Shown here piece by piece: positions 1 to 9,200 of a DNA stretch of 64,000 bases. Made by a program: the position numbers and the translations under genes. Every line of letters begins with the position of its first letter. Positions within the stretch are counted from its first letter, which is position 1. Source of the DNA: Desulfamplus sp964425195 (GTDB lineage: Bacteria > Desulfobacterota > Desulfobacteria > Desulfobacterales > Desulfobacteraceae). The notes beneath the pieces are model-generated. The model searched no databases, had not been told where the DNA came from, and worked only from the letters and a program-made list of their open reading frames with translations. Location of the stretch: contig CAYRLG010000010.1 of the NCBI GenBank assembly GCA_964425195.1, positions 47,853 through 111,852 of the forward strand, in the 5' to 3' direction.

Positions 1-492
1 TGCCTCTGGTGCTGCCTGTGTGAGCGTGCTTTGTTCCGATTTTGAGGCTTTAAATGATGATCCGTCTGTAAATTTAAGCTCTTCTGTAGTGCTGATGTGA
101 AAAGCTGCTGGCACATCAACCTTTGCATTTTCACCAAACACAACGCCGCTTGGATTGACAAAGTAAAAATCAGCTTTACCCACGTTTGAGCGAAGAGTGC
201 CGTTAATCAATGATTTCTCTCCGCCCGTAACCCTTGAGATGACATTTTTGATTGAGTCAGAGCCTGTAAATGTCGCACTCTCTTGGTTATTTATGCTGAA
301 TTTGTCAAAGCTGTGGAAAAGGTTGTCACCTTTGATTGTGCCAAGAGTCTCTGGAATAGCATAATTGGGACCAGTTAAAGATTGTGCAATACCAACTGAG
401 CCGTCAGTTGCAATATTGGCGTGTAACAGTGTTGTGGTGCATAAGTTTGCAACAACAAAGAATAGATAGATAAAATTAGATTTTAGATTCAT
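1..492 (-). CDS. TpsA-type filamentous haemagglutinin-like exoprotein, N-terminal part (runs off window)
   Basis: Partial gene; only the first 164 codons are inside the window, reading leftwards off the edge. The translation begins with a hydrophobic signal peptide of about 25 residues, then a two-partner-secretion (haemagglutination activity) domain, recognisable by the NPSGVVFGENAKVDVPAAF block near residues 117-135 and by repeated beta-helix-like segments (SINNQESATFTG). Family members are secreted through a TpsB/ShlB Omp85 pore and fold as long beta-helices used in adhesion, competition or toxin delivery. The start ATG at 490-492 has GGAG about 7 bases upstream. It lies 58 bp downstream of the BREX operon on the same strand, so it could be partly read from it, although a hairpin lies between. 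Its C-terminal effector is not visible. Confidence 0.85.
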   Translation of the reverse strand, partial: MNLKSNFIYLFFVVANLCTTTLLHANIATDGSVGIAQSLTGPNYAIPETLGTIKGDNLFHSFDKFSINNQESATFTGSDSIKNVISRVTGGEKSLINGTLRSNVGKADFYFVNPSGVVFGENAKVDVPAAFHISTTEELKFTDGSSFKASKSEQSTLTQAAPEA

Positions 493-540
493 TACGCTTC
501 TCCATAGACTCTTCTTTAAGTGGTTTAACCGAACTTAAAT

Positions 541-558
541 AATGCTAAAATTAGCATT
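541..558 (-). terminator. Perfect hairpin overlapping the brxL stop codon
   Basis: AATGCTAA and TTAGCATT form an 8-bp perfect palindrome around a 2-base centre (or 7 bp with a 4-base loop). It includes the brxL stop codon and is followed on the minus strand by only ATTTAAG, so the U-tract is poor. It is placed where a terminator or mRNA 3' stabiliser for the BREX operon would be expected, before the tpsA-like gene. Confidence 0.4.
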
Positions 559-1990
559 GCTGGTCAAATAATAGTATTGTTATGTCTGCAATATCAGGTG
601 AGAATTCAGAATCCATTATTGACATTTGATGACGTATATTTGAGCGTAATCTAATTGCTGGCTGTAAACAAAATTCGTTGAATTGATCAAGAGAGAGACT
701 TTTTATATCTGGAAAAAGCAGTTTTAAAAAACCGCAGGCTAATCGTTGAACAGCACGCGTATCTCTTAAATCTCCAGATGATTCAGTGTGATTTTTAACA
801 AAAGCCATCTGTTCCTGACAGGTACGCAAGCCATGCAAGACCTCGCCAAAATAGTCTGCTCTAAGAGCAAAAGAGTTACAAAGAGAAGAGGATTCAATTC
901 TTGGCAATTCCCAGCCATGAATTAATCCATGAAATCTGTCAAGCAATGCAGTTGCACTTTGTCCATTCAGCCAGTTTGGAAGTTCATTAAAATAGTTGGA
1001 ATCTCTTGGCTGACCATATTCAATTGGAATATTGCCAAGTAGAATAAATCCAGCATCAGATGAACCATGAAAGCCCATTACTCTGAATTCTCCTGATTCA
1101 AGATAACCTTTAAAAGCACCGACAATTTCATCCTCGTCTTTCAATCTTATTGTCTGAATTTCATCTAAAATAATAGCATCATAACGAGATATAATACCAG
1201 TTTGCTGCTTGCTCATATCATAAAATAGTTGAGCACGGGTAACCACTCCGCCGCTTATCAGCCATGAATGCCGTGATAATTGACTGAAAATATATGATTT
1301 ACCAGTTCCTTTAGGAGCAAGCTCTATAATATTTACTCTTGGTTCAACAAGCGGGATTAATCTGGTCAATAGAACTATTTTCTGCTTTATAGAATATTTA
1401 GTTTCATTATATCCCATGCACCGAATAAGCAATTCAATCCATTCATCAAAAGAGAATTGATCTCTTTGTTTAATAAAATAATCTAAATCAATACTTGCTG
1501 TCTGCATTGGTTTAAATCCAGTCATTACAACTTCAAAACAGTCAGTTTTACCTTTTTGAGGCAGCCATTTAAGAGTACCACTTCCCCATACATTGCCAAA
1601 TAGCAGAAGAGGATTTTGCTCTACAACATTATCCATTACACGACCAACAACGTCTAAAGACGGGATTTTCAGCAGTAAATTTCCTTTAGTTGGATGAACT
1701 TTTACACTATAGGCATCTAATATTTTTAACTCTTTACCAGTAGTAAGTTCGTACATTAATGACTCTTTCTGTTTTTTATCAGGAAGGTAACGGGCAATAA
1801 ACTTTCTAATACTATCCGCATCAACACCACCATCATCATTACGATAACGGCTGACTAACCAGTCAAGCACAAAAGCTGGAATTACTCTTCCTGAAAGCCC
1901 AATACTTCCAGCAACTCCTTTATGAACACAAACATCTGGAAATAGTCTTTCAACTTTTGAATCTAAATTATCTATTCTGCATTCATCCAT
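551..1990 (-). CDS. brxL: BREX protein BrxL, short form (AAA+ ATPase without Lon-like C-terminal domain)
   Basis: BrxL family protein, 479 residues. An N-terminal alpha/beta region (about 1-190) precedes an AAA+ core with a Walker A motif APKGTGKS at about 225-232, a Walker B AIILDE at about 272-277, and a sensor-like block around LLGNIPIEYG. BrxL of type 1 BREX is about 680 residues and carries a Lon-like C-terminal domain; this protein stops just after the ATPase lid, like the shorter BrxL forms of other BREX types. BrxL proteins form ATP-dependent rings on DNA and are needed for defence but not for host marking in type 1. It is the last gene of the operon, 29 bp after pglZ. No strong Shine-Dalgarno precedes the start. 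Confidence 0.85.
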   Translation of the reverse strand: MDECRIDNLDSKVERLFPDVCVHKGVAGSIGLSGRVIPAFVLDWLVSRYRNDDGGVDADSIRKFIARYLPDKKQKESLMYELTTGKELKILDAYSVKVHPTKGNLLLKIPSLDVVGRVMDNVVEQNPLLLFGNVWGSGTLKWLPQKGKTDCFEVVMTGFKPMQTASIDLDYFIKQRDQFSFDEWIELLIRCMGYNETKYSIKQKIVLLTRLIPLVEPRVNIIELAPKGTGKSYIFSQLSRHSWLISGGVVTRAQLFYDMSKQQTGIISRYDAIILDEIQTIRLKDEDEIVGAFKGYLESGEFRVMGFHGSSDAGFILLGNIPIEYGQPRDSNYFNELPNWLNGQSATALLDRFHGLIHGWELPRIESSSLCNSFALRADYFGEVLHGLRTCQEQMAFVKNHTESSGDLRDTRAVQRLACGFLKLLFPDIKSLSLDQFNEFCLQPAIRLRSNIRHQMSIMDSEFSPDIADITILLFDQQC

Positions 1991-2019
1991 GTTTTTGAAT
2001 ATTGTCTTTATCTTATATG

Positions 2020-4470
2020 TTAAAATTCAAATTCATCATCAAAATCATCTACCATAGACCCTTTGGTCTCTAAAGGTATTGTTTTTTCAATCGTTGCTTC
2101 TCCATATTTACAGCTAAAATAGCAGCTTGTATTAAATTCAATTACCATATCATTTACTTTAACGGCATTAAAAGATGCTTTAAGTTTTATAAATTCTTGC
2201 TGCTCTATTTGAAATGGAAACTGCGTTTGGAAATCCATTATTTCTGTTTGTGCTTTTATTATAATATCAACAATTGAAATTTGATAATTATTAATATTAG
2301 CGATGGTAACAATTAACTCGTTCTCTTTTCTTCTACGGAATATTTCGCCTTGTATTGAGATTATTGGTGCTTTAGCAGATTCTTGTTTTTGAAAATTTAT
2401 CAAGAACCAAGGAACAGCAATCTCCTGCGGAGTAGCTCCGCCGTGTACAGCACCTTTTGGGCGTTTAAAAAAACATTTATAACCATCAGGAACTACCATA
2501 TCTTTATTAAGACCAAATAAACCAGCTTTTAACCTCCACATATTCTTATTATTGATTTTATCACCAATATATTTAACATTATTTGTTGGACTATCAGATG
2601 TTGAAACAATATCTGAGTAAAATATGCTCCGAGTTTTTGTTTTACTTGTAGATTCAATATTAATTATATCTAAATTTTGGGGTAGTTCTGTATAACCATG
2701 ATCACTACATATCAAAACAAGTAAATCTTTATCATATTGTTTTTTTATAAATTTATTAGCATCTATGATAGCTTTTGCCTGTTTTTTAAGGTGTGCAGCA
2801 TATTTTTTGATTCTTATGTATGGAGATAAACCAGAATGTAGATATTCTCTATCAAGCTGGTTATCTAAAAAAAGATAAACCCTTGCTGGTTCTTGTATTA
2901 ATTCTTGGATAGAAGCATCTTTGTCTGTTGCAGAACGTATATCGTCTTCATTCAGCCCAAGTGCACTTTGTAATAATTTATGATAAAATAGAGAGTCTGG
3001 CTGTTCCTGAGGAATTTGAGAGTTTAGCAATCCACAAACAACTGTTGGTTTTGCAATAAATGTTTCTGTGGGTAAGAATGCAAAATGAGGAAGTAGAGCA
3101 TTTTCACAATATGCTCCCATAGATTCAAAATCAGGTAATAATTCCTCTTCAGCACTTAAATAATCCAAGCCGTCACATAAATAAATCAATATAGGTGATT
3201 CAGCTGATTTCGGCTTTAATTTATAAATTTGCGAATATGCCATTGCCTTACCGCTAATCAACATATCAGGATAATTTATTTTAAGCCATTCTTGAAAAGT
3301 ATCTATATATGGTGTTGTCTGTTCTAACTTTTTAAGCAGAGCTGATGAACGATAAAACGGCAGGTACTCATTTTTAAGCCACTGCTGTATTCTCTCAATA
3401 GAATCATAAGGATCAATCAAAGAAGGTTCTTTAGCTGGAATAAGTTGTTTTGCTAAATCAATTAAATCTATGAGTTTATGTTTATCGCTGATTTCAACTA
3501 TTTTATCATAAACATCTTTTCCAAGTGATATACCTTGATGTAGATAAAAACGGAGCTTATTAGCAAGAAATATCCGCTCTACTTCAAGATTTGCATTTAT
3601 AAATGATAATGCATCTATAGGTGAAATATTCCATTGTTCTTCAAGAAATTCTTTTACAAAAATAGATATGTTTTCAGGTAATTGTAATGGTTTGTGAATT
3701 AACGATATATATTTTTTTCGATTTGGTAAAAGATTTAGAGTATGCCAAATATTATCATGCTGAAACCATCCGGCAATTTTATTTAAAGGATATCTATCAA
3801 GATATTGTTCCCAAATAATCATTTTTGATCTTGAAAATGGATCATGAACAAGCCATTTAAATAAATCTGCTTTATCAGGATGATTTTCTCCCCAGACTGT
3901 AAGCTGGTTAATAATAAGTGTTTCAATAAAAGGATGGAGATTGTTTGTTTTATGAATAGAAAGCCAAGAAATTAGATTACTTATATTAAAGTCAAAATCA
4001 TTATTGGTATCCAAATTTTCGTATTGCCAAACTTCACCAATCAAAACTCTCTGAAGCCACCTCAAGCTATTTTCATTATGAAGAATAGATTGATTTTTCG
4101 CTTTATCCAATAGACTAAGTTCAAGAATCCATTGAGGATTCTTATTAAGATTAGCTGGTATGTTACTTTGCTTGATTAACTTTTTTAACTCGGTAACAGG
4201 ATTAAGTTTGATAATTTGACAGTCAAATTGCCTTGCTGGAGAGTCAAACCAATGAAAAATAGCGGGATTTCTAACGACTATGTTACGTTCTGGTTGTAAT
4301 TTGTTGTGTTCTGGTTCTTCTTTATTATGAATAGCCTCATTATAAGTAATCTCGTCTTTTAATTGCTTCATTAGGTTAAGAGCATTTTCATAATCTATAG
4401 CCTCTTTGACTATAAAATCTTCTTCACAAGCAGAGTAAATACCAAATTTGTCGCAAATTATTTTTGTCAT
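2020..4470 (-). CDS. pglZ: BREX protein PglZ (alkaline-phosphatase superfamily)
   Basis: PglZ-family protein, 816 residues, the hallmark gene of BREX and Pgl defence systems. An N-terminal helical region of about 400 residues is followed by a phosphatase-like core with metal-binding motifs DGLDYLS at about 433-439 and SDHGY near 589-593, then HGG plus an IAVPWFLI segment typical of the PglZ core end, and a beta-rich tail of about 130 residues ending in an acidic stretch (DDFDDEFEF). Type 1 PglZ has been reported to act with the other BREX proteins in a complex; its substrate is unsettled. It sits between brxC and brxL with 29-bp gaps on both sides and is almost certainly co-transcribed. The start ATG has AAGGG upstream. 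Confidence 0.9.
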   Translation of the reverse strand: MTKIICDKFGIYSACEEDFIVKEAIDYENALNLMKQLKDEITYNEAIHNKEEPEHNKLQPERNIVVRNPAIFHWFDSPARQFDCQIIKLNPVTELKKLIKQSNIPANLNKNPQWILELSLLDKAKNQSILHNENSLRWLQRVLIGEVWQYENLDTNNDFDFNISNLISWLSIHKTNNLHPFIETLIINQLTVWGENHPDKADLFKWLVHDPFSRSKMIIWEQYLDRYPLNKIAGWFQHDNIWHTLNLLPNRKKYISLIHKPLQLPENISIFVKEFLEEQWNISPIDALSFINANLEVERIFLANKLRFYLHQGISLGKDVYDKIVEISDKHKLIDLIDLAKQLIPAKEPSLIDPYDSIERIQQWLKNEYLPFYRSSALLKKLEQTTPYIDTFQEWLKINYPDMLISGKAMAYSQIYKLKPKSAESPILIYLCDGLDYLSAEEELLPDFESMGAYCENALLPHFAFLPTETFIAKPTVVCGLLNSQIPQEQPDSLFYHKLLQSALGLNEDDIRSATDKDASIQELIQEPARVYLFLDNQLDREYLHSGLSPYIRIKKYAAHLKKQAKAIIDANKFIKKQYDKDLLVLICSDHGYTELPQNLDIINIESTSKTKTRSIFYSDIVSTSDSPTNNVKYIGDKINNKNMWRLKAGLFGLNKDMVVPDGYKCFFKRPKGAVHGGATPQEIAVPWFLINFQKQESAKAPIISIQGEIFRRRKENELIVTIANINNYQISIVDIIIKAQTEIMDFQTQFPFQIEQQEFIKLKASFNAVKVNDMVIEFNTSCYFSCKYGEATIEKTIPLETKGSMVDDFDDEFEF

Positions 4471-4499
4471 TGAAAAAGACCCTTTAAACTCTGTAAGTC

Positions 4500-7400
4500 T
4501 TAATTAAAAAAATGCTTTTTCATAAAACGATATATGATTGCTGCCTTCTCTTTCTCATCAAGGCTCCTGCCAATCTGATCAACAGTGGTATTGAGCATAT
4601 TCTCTAATGCCTGACCATTTGGGCTTAACTCTTCCATGATCTCTATAATACGCTTTTTTTGTCCGCTTTGAATAGTGTGGGTTATCAATGCTTGATTAGG
4701 TAATACAGGAGGAGATTCCATTATAGGAGTCTGCATACCATCAGCTGTTATTGATGGATATGTTGAATTAACATTTGGAGTAACAGGAATTGGTGGAGGC
4801 TCAAATGTTTCTATATAGTTTTTAGCAGCATCAAGTTTTGCACTGAATTTAATAATCATCTCGTCAGACCACGAAGAGATTTGAAGACCAGTCAACTTTT
4901 CTGCTAACTTTAGAAATGACTTTTCATCTATTAAAGGATTCTCTCGACAGTGTGCTGCTAATATTCCAGGGTCACCATGATGGATAAAACTTTTTTTTTC
5001 TTCTGTAAGGTTATTAAACCAATCTGAAAAAGCTTTAAAAATTTTTTTTGTATTCTCCTCATCTGAAGTTTCAGCTACTGAATATGGATCATATTCCTTT
5101 AAAAATAGTTTACGGTACTCATCAATAATCTTCTGCCCTAATTTTAAAGATAACTCTTCAAACTCTATCTTGATTCCATAAATCAATTTTTCAACAACAG
5201 AGTGCTTCACATTTTTTCCAGCATCAAAAACATGCTCAAAAGCATCTTTTAAAAGTATCTGTCCTGTATCTGGTTCTAAAGAGGCAAGAGGTTTAAAAAT
5301 ATGCTCTCTAATTACATAAGCTCCATCTGAAATAGAAGATGTAAACTGTGCGTGTTTTGGCTGTGAACGCCACCATGCACCAATAGCCATGCCAACTTTT
5401 TTTACCCGTTCAAGAGCAGGATCAGAAGGCAGCAGATTAACATTATAGACTTTTGCCAACCCTGAAATCACTGCAATTTGATTTGAACTGACATCAATAT
5501 AGGCTGCTTTGTATTTCTCAGGTGCTGCAAATACCTTTTCAAGAGTATCACTCTCAATATTTGTTATTTTTTGAGTCTGAGTTGGAGTTTTTTGAAACTC
5601 AAATGAGATGTTGCCCATAGACAGCTCTTTATGAGCTGCTGCTGCAAAAAGAACAGGCATGACTCGGCATTTAAGTCCATAAGGGGGTTTTCGTAACTGA
5701 TTAACAAGATTTCTCATCTCAATTGGCTTTTGCCGTGCTTTTTTAAGAAAATCAGTAATAACGCTCCAAACCCTGTTTGCACCTATATGGCTCTTCTCGT
5801 CAGGCTGGCTTATCTCAATTTCACCAGTCTGATTTTTGCGTAAAATGCCGTTGTTTTTTAACAATAGAGTAATGACATGAGAAGGAGCTGCTGCTGTCTC
5901 TTTCCATAAAATATCAGCAGCATTGGTGTCAGTCAGCTTTAATGTAATATCACGGCAATCTTTTCTATATCCCCAATTGCCGTTAAAATCATCTTGATCA
6001 AGTTTTGGATCACCAATTTGAGGGCTATATGGAAAAACTTCTCGCATTACAAGGCTTGCTAACTTTTTCAACTCTTTGTTGTGCCTTATACTATGAGATT
6101 CCCCTTTCCAAAAATAGTCAAGATTCTGCTTTTCAGGTGCAAGCAAATCTCCAATAACCTGAACAAGCTGGGCATTTTTATCATCTGACCATATTTTCCA
6201 CTCTTCGTAAAGTTCACCGCCTTCGCCATAGAGGCTGGTTTCATTCTTCTTAAGGTATGCCAACGCCTGATGCTCAAGCAATAGATTAAAAATTTGAACA
6301 GGCTCTTTTGGGATAGCAACTATAACCTGCTGGTATGATTTATCTGCCAAAGTTGTTCTTGCAATCTCTTGTGCCTCTTCAATTTCACTGGAACTTTGAC
6401 ACAACACAGTTAGAATAAGACCGTCAATATATCTGCCTTTTCCTATGTCTTTTGTAAGGTTATCAAGAGATTCACGCAACTGATACATGCTTACAGGCTC
6501 AATATTAAAAATTCGAGAGACACCAAAATCATCACTATAATCAACAGCTTCACGAGGCTCTGTCCCGGGCAGGTCTGACCAGAAAGTTTTAAGATATGGT
6601 ATTGGCTTTTGTCCAAGTTTTTCAGGGTTATTTTCAATAAGCTTTCTTATTTTCTCAAGTATTGTCTCTGTTGATCCGCTCACCGCTGGACGATATGAAC
6701 CATCTGCCTGCAATTTCATCAAAATATGGTTCTGGCTTTGAAGATCAGAAAGCCTTGCAAGCTCGTTTATGAATAGCTCTTGTTCATCTGGCAGAATATT
6801 CAATGAGTAGATTAAAATATCCTCTATAACCTTAAATTTAGTTGGGTTGGTTACCCTAAAAACAGAAACAGCCTTTAAAACACGCAGACCAATATCATCA
6901 TTAATTTGCAGACGAGTTCTAAGATGCTCAAAATCTCTAAAAATAGATGAAGTTCTCTCTTGCTGCCGAATATCATTAGAAAAATAATCCCAAAGTTTCT
7001 CCACAGTAAACATTGGAGGAGAGCTGTCTGATAAATCTAAAATTGCTTTATCAAGAAACCGCTTAAAACTTCCCTGTTCATCTTCACACAGACAGGTAAA
7101 AAGGGTTCTGTTATTTTGTGCAACTTTCTCAGAAATAGCAGGCAGACTATAAACTGCCATAGGGTGGAGAGGATAAGCTCCATTAACAACAGTTGATTTC
7201 AACTCTTCGCGAGTAAATCCAACAAAATAGTTTAGTCGTGCGGTATCTCTAACAAGCCTCTCAAAATAACTATCAAATGTAGTTGTCAGCTCTCTCCAGC
7301 CTTGCGAACTTTCATCAGCAATTATAACTCCATCTATTAATTGGAATGTTTCAGTATCAGTGCTTTTTAAAATATACTGCTTAAAACGCCCCTCAATTTT

Positions 7401-8360
7401 CCTCAAATCCTCTTCCAACTTTTGATGGCTTGAACCTAAAGCAATTCTTGAAATATCGTGATACTCTTTTAAAGAACGGTGGCAAAACAAGTATAGATGA
7501 ATCTGCTCCATAGCACTTGCATTACAAGATTCTGCAAAAGCCTGAAGATCAAGCCCTTCTTTACCTGTTGGGTCTTTTACAACCTCTTCCATTTTATGCC
7601 CAAACTCATCCCAAAAAACTGCTATTCCACTGTAACCGTGATACTCTCTAAGCTCTTTTACTACACTCTCATAAAGGCTTACAGAATCAATCATTGTTAA
7701 ATAGTCAAACTGTGAACCACTGGTTGCTGATGGATAGATAGCACGAAACAGATCAAAAAAATTTTTCTGATACTCTGCAAGGCGGATTTTAAGCTCTCCA
7801 ATTGTATGACCTCTCTCTTCAACATTTTGCTTAAGAATAACAAAGCTCTCAGGATAGTTTTGCTCAAAATCTTCAATTCTTTTTATGGCAGCATCAAAAG
7901 CAGTTTGAGGCAATAAAGATTCAAGCCCCTCATCAGTCAAGGCACGCCTCAATCCCATCATAAGGCTGTCTGCAATATTGCCTTCATTGCCATAAAGCGT
8001 GACTATTAAATAAGGTTTAGGAACTGCTTGGCGATACTGCTTTAAAACCTCTCTTGTATCAATATCAAGCTTTTCCATAACAACTTGCAGCTCTTGAGTT
8101 GCCACTGGACGCATAAAAAAATTGAGCAGAACCAAAGCTAAATGGCTTTTACCTGTTCCATAAGTCCCCATAATAATTCTTGATCGTAAATCAGGGGTTG
8201 TTGGGTGTAATTTCTTTGCAAAATCAAGAATGATCTCTCGTGCTACCTCAGTTGGAATATATCCTGCAACCTTGCTTAAGTTGTCCCGCTCATTGCGAAG
8301 ATTAACTGCTGCCTTAAATCCAGGTGAAATCTTGATAAACTCAGAAAGGTCTTTCATCAC
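4500..8360 (-). CDS. brxC: BREX large ATPase BrxC (type 4-like)
   Basis: Large P-loop ATPase, 1286 residues, matching BrxC/PglY-type BREX ATPases in size and layout. The Walker A motif is GTYGTGKSH at about 65-73 and the Walker B is AVFWDEFGH near 248-256; a long helical C-terminal two-thirds has no motif I recognise. BrxC is reported to be essential in BREX and to work with PglZ and the modification component. The assigned start is GTG at 8358-8360, immediately followed by ATG; GGAG lies 7 bases before the GTG and 10 before the ATG, so either may be used. The gene follows the nucleotidyltransferase gene by 48 bp and precedes pglZ by 29 bp. Assignment to the type 4 subgroup rests on the neighbouring brxP rather than on this sequence alone. 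Confidence 0.88.
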   Translation of the reverse strand: MMKDLSEFIKISPGFKAAVNLRNERDNLSKVAGYIPTEVAREIILDFAKKLHPTTPDLRSRIIMGTYGTGKSHLALVLLNFFMRPVATQELQVVMEKLDIDTREVLKQYRQAVPKPYLIVTLYGNEGNIADSLMMGLRRALTDEGLESLLPQTAFDAAIKRIEDFEQNYPESFVILKQNVEERGHTIGELKIRLAEYQKNFFDLFRAIYPSATSGSQFDYLTMIDSVSLYESVVKELREYHGYSGIAVFWDEFGHKMEEVVKDPTGKEGLDLQAFAESCNASAMEQIHLYLFCHRSLKEYHDISRIALGSSHQKLEEDLRKIEGRFKQYILKSTDTETFQLIDGVIIADESSQGWRELTTTFDSYFERLVRDTARLNYFVGFTREELKSTVVNGAYPLHPMAVYSLPAISEKVAQNNRTLFTCLCEDEQGSFKRFLDKAILDLSDSSPPMFTVEKLWDYFSNDIRQQERTSSIFRDFEHLRTRLQINDDIGLRVLKAVSVFRVTNPTKFKVIEDILIYSLNILPDEQELFINELARLSDLQSQNHILMKLQADGSYRPAVSGSTETILEKIRKLIENNPEKLGQKPIPYLKTFWSDLPGTEPREAVDYSDDFGVSRIFNIEPVSMYQLRESLDNLTKDIGKGRYIDGLILTVLCQSSSEIEEAQEIARTTLADKSYQQVIVAIPKEPVQIFNLLLEHQALAYLKKNETSLYGEGGELYEEWKIWSDDKNAQLVQVIGDLLAPEKQNLDYFWKGESHSIRHNKELKKLASLVMREVFPYSPQIGDPKLDQDDFNGNWGYRKDCRDITLKLTDTNAADILWKETAAAPSHVITLLLKNNGILRKNQTGEIEISQPDEKSHIGANRVWSVITDFLKKARQKPIEMRNLVNQLRKPPYGLKCRVMPVLFAAAAHKELSMGNISFEFQKTPTQTQKITNIESDTLEKVFAAPEKYKAAYIDVSSNQIAVISGLAKVYNVNLLPSDPALERVKKVGMAIGAWWRSQPKHAQFTSSISDGAYVIREHIFKPLASLEPDTGQILLKDAFEHVFDAGKNVKHSVVEKLIYGIKIEFEELSLKLGQKIIDEYRKLFLKEYDPYSVAETSDEENTKKIFKAFSDWFNNLTEEKKSFIHHGDPGILAAHCRENPLIDEKSFLKLAEKLTGLQISSWSDEMIIKFSAKLDAAKNYIETFEPPPIPVTPNVNSTYPSITADGMQTPIMESPPVLPNQALITHTIQSGQKKRIIEIMEELSPNGQALENMLNTTVDQIGRSLDEKEKAAIIYRFMKKHFFN

Positions 8361-8408
8361 AATTTAACTCCATTATCCATAAAAATGAGATACTTATCTT
8401 GCTATTTT

Positions 8409-8723
8409 TTAAATTATAACAACACCATTTTTTGCATAATCCACTATTAATGATTTTTGATTTTTCCACTCTTCAGGCGTAAAAGCAGTTGCATCAATAG
8501 GAGCGAAAACTTGGTAAATAGCTTCTGTCAAAATATCAATACGTTCCCAATAATTCATATTAGAAAAACTTGATGAGATGACTATCAAATCAATATCGCT
8601 ATATTCACGAGCTGTATTAACAGCATGAGAACCAAACAGAATAAGTTGATCAACTATTATGTTAATTGACTCTAATGCTTTTTTGAATTTTTTAATGGTC
8701 TTTAAAACTGCGTCTTGATCCAT
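8409..8723 (-). CDS. Small MNT-type nucleotidyltransferase
   Basis: A 104-residue minimal nucleotidyltransferase. The catalytic signature is intact: GS at residues 31-32 followed by D43xD45 (SDIDLIVIS), after an N-terminal helix. Such proteins (MNT/MntA) usually act as antitoxins that AMPylate a HEPN RNase partner, or occur as orphan domains in defence islands. No HEPN protein with an RxxxxH motif is recognisable next to it; the neighbour upstream is an unrelated 142-residue protein. It lies inside the BREX operon between that gene and brxC, so an accessory or regulatory role in the defence locus is inferred. The domain call is firm, the role is not known. Confidence 0.75.
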   Translation of the reverse strand: MDQDAVLKTIKKFKKALESINIIVDQLILFGSHAVNTAREYSDIDLIVISSSFSNMNYWERIDILTEAIYQVFAPIDATAFTPEEWKNQKSLIVDYAKNGVVII

Positions 8724-8752
8724 GTTAGTAAGCTCCTTATATATATCGATAT

Positions 8753-9181
8753 TTATCCCAACGCCCAGATATAACCACGATTATTTGGGTCTATTGCTCT
8801 AATATCTGCTAAATTCTCCTGACAATACAAAACTATCACAATTCCATTTGGCATCTCTGTCCGTAACATATAACGTATAAAGTCCAATCGTTCGTCAGTC
8901 TGCCACTTGCTGTAAAAAGGTTCAAGATTAGAGATAATTGCAGGGTTTAATTGGGATAACTCAGTAAGTTCTCTCTGAAGCATATTGCGGGTTAGGAATG
9001 TATCCAATGCCCCTTGATAACGTGCAGCAAAATCAATTGACTTGCCATTCATAATACCTGCAAATTCATCAACCATTGGTTCTGTCAAAACTCCCCATTT
9101 AGAAGGAATAATAAACATCACAGGATAACGTCTCTCTTTGCAAGTATGCCATTTTTCTATAAAAATATTAAGAATCTGCAT
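8753..9181 (-). CDS. Hypothetical BREX-associated protein (142 aa)
   Basis: I do not recognise this family. The 142-residue protein is mixed alpha/beta, has no membrane segment or signal peptide, and contains an aromatic, acidic middle (LEPFYSKWQTDERLDFIRYMLRTE) and a hydrophobic strand GIVIVLYC near the end. The start is secure: GAGGAG lies 8 bases upstream of the ATG at 9179-9181. It sits between the DUF4007 gene (19-bp gap) and the nucleotidyltransferase gene (29-bp gap) in the middle of the BREX operon, implying co-expression. It could be a small structural or adaptor subunit analogous to BrxA/BrxB of type 1, but no sequence resemblance supports that. Confidence 0.7.
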   Translation of the reverse strand: MQILNIFIEKWHTCKERRYPVMFIIPSKWGVLTEPMVDEFAGIMNGKSIDFAARYQGALDTFLTRNMLQRELTELSQLNPAIISNLEPFYSKWQTDERLDFIRYMLRTEMPNGIVIVLYCQENLADIRAIDPNNRGYIWALG

Positions 9182-9200
9182 GGTTATATCTCCTCAAGGC

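Noticed and set aside
8409..9181. HEPN-MNT toxin-antitoxin pair
   Set aside because: The nucleotidyltransferase is clear, but the neighbouring 142-residue protein has no RxxxxH motif or HEPN-like helical pattern.
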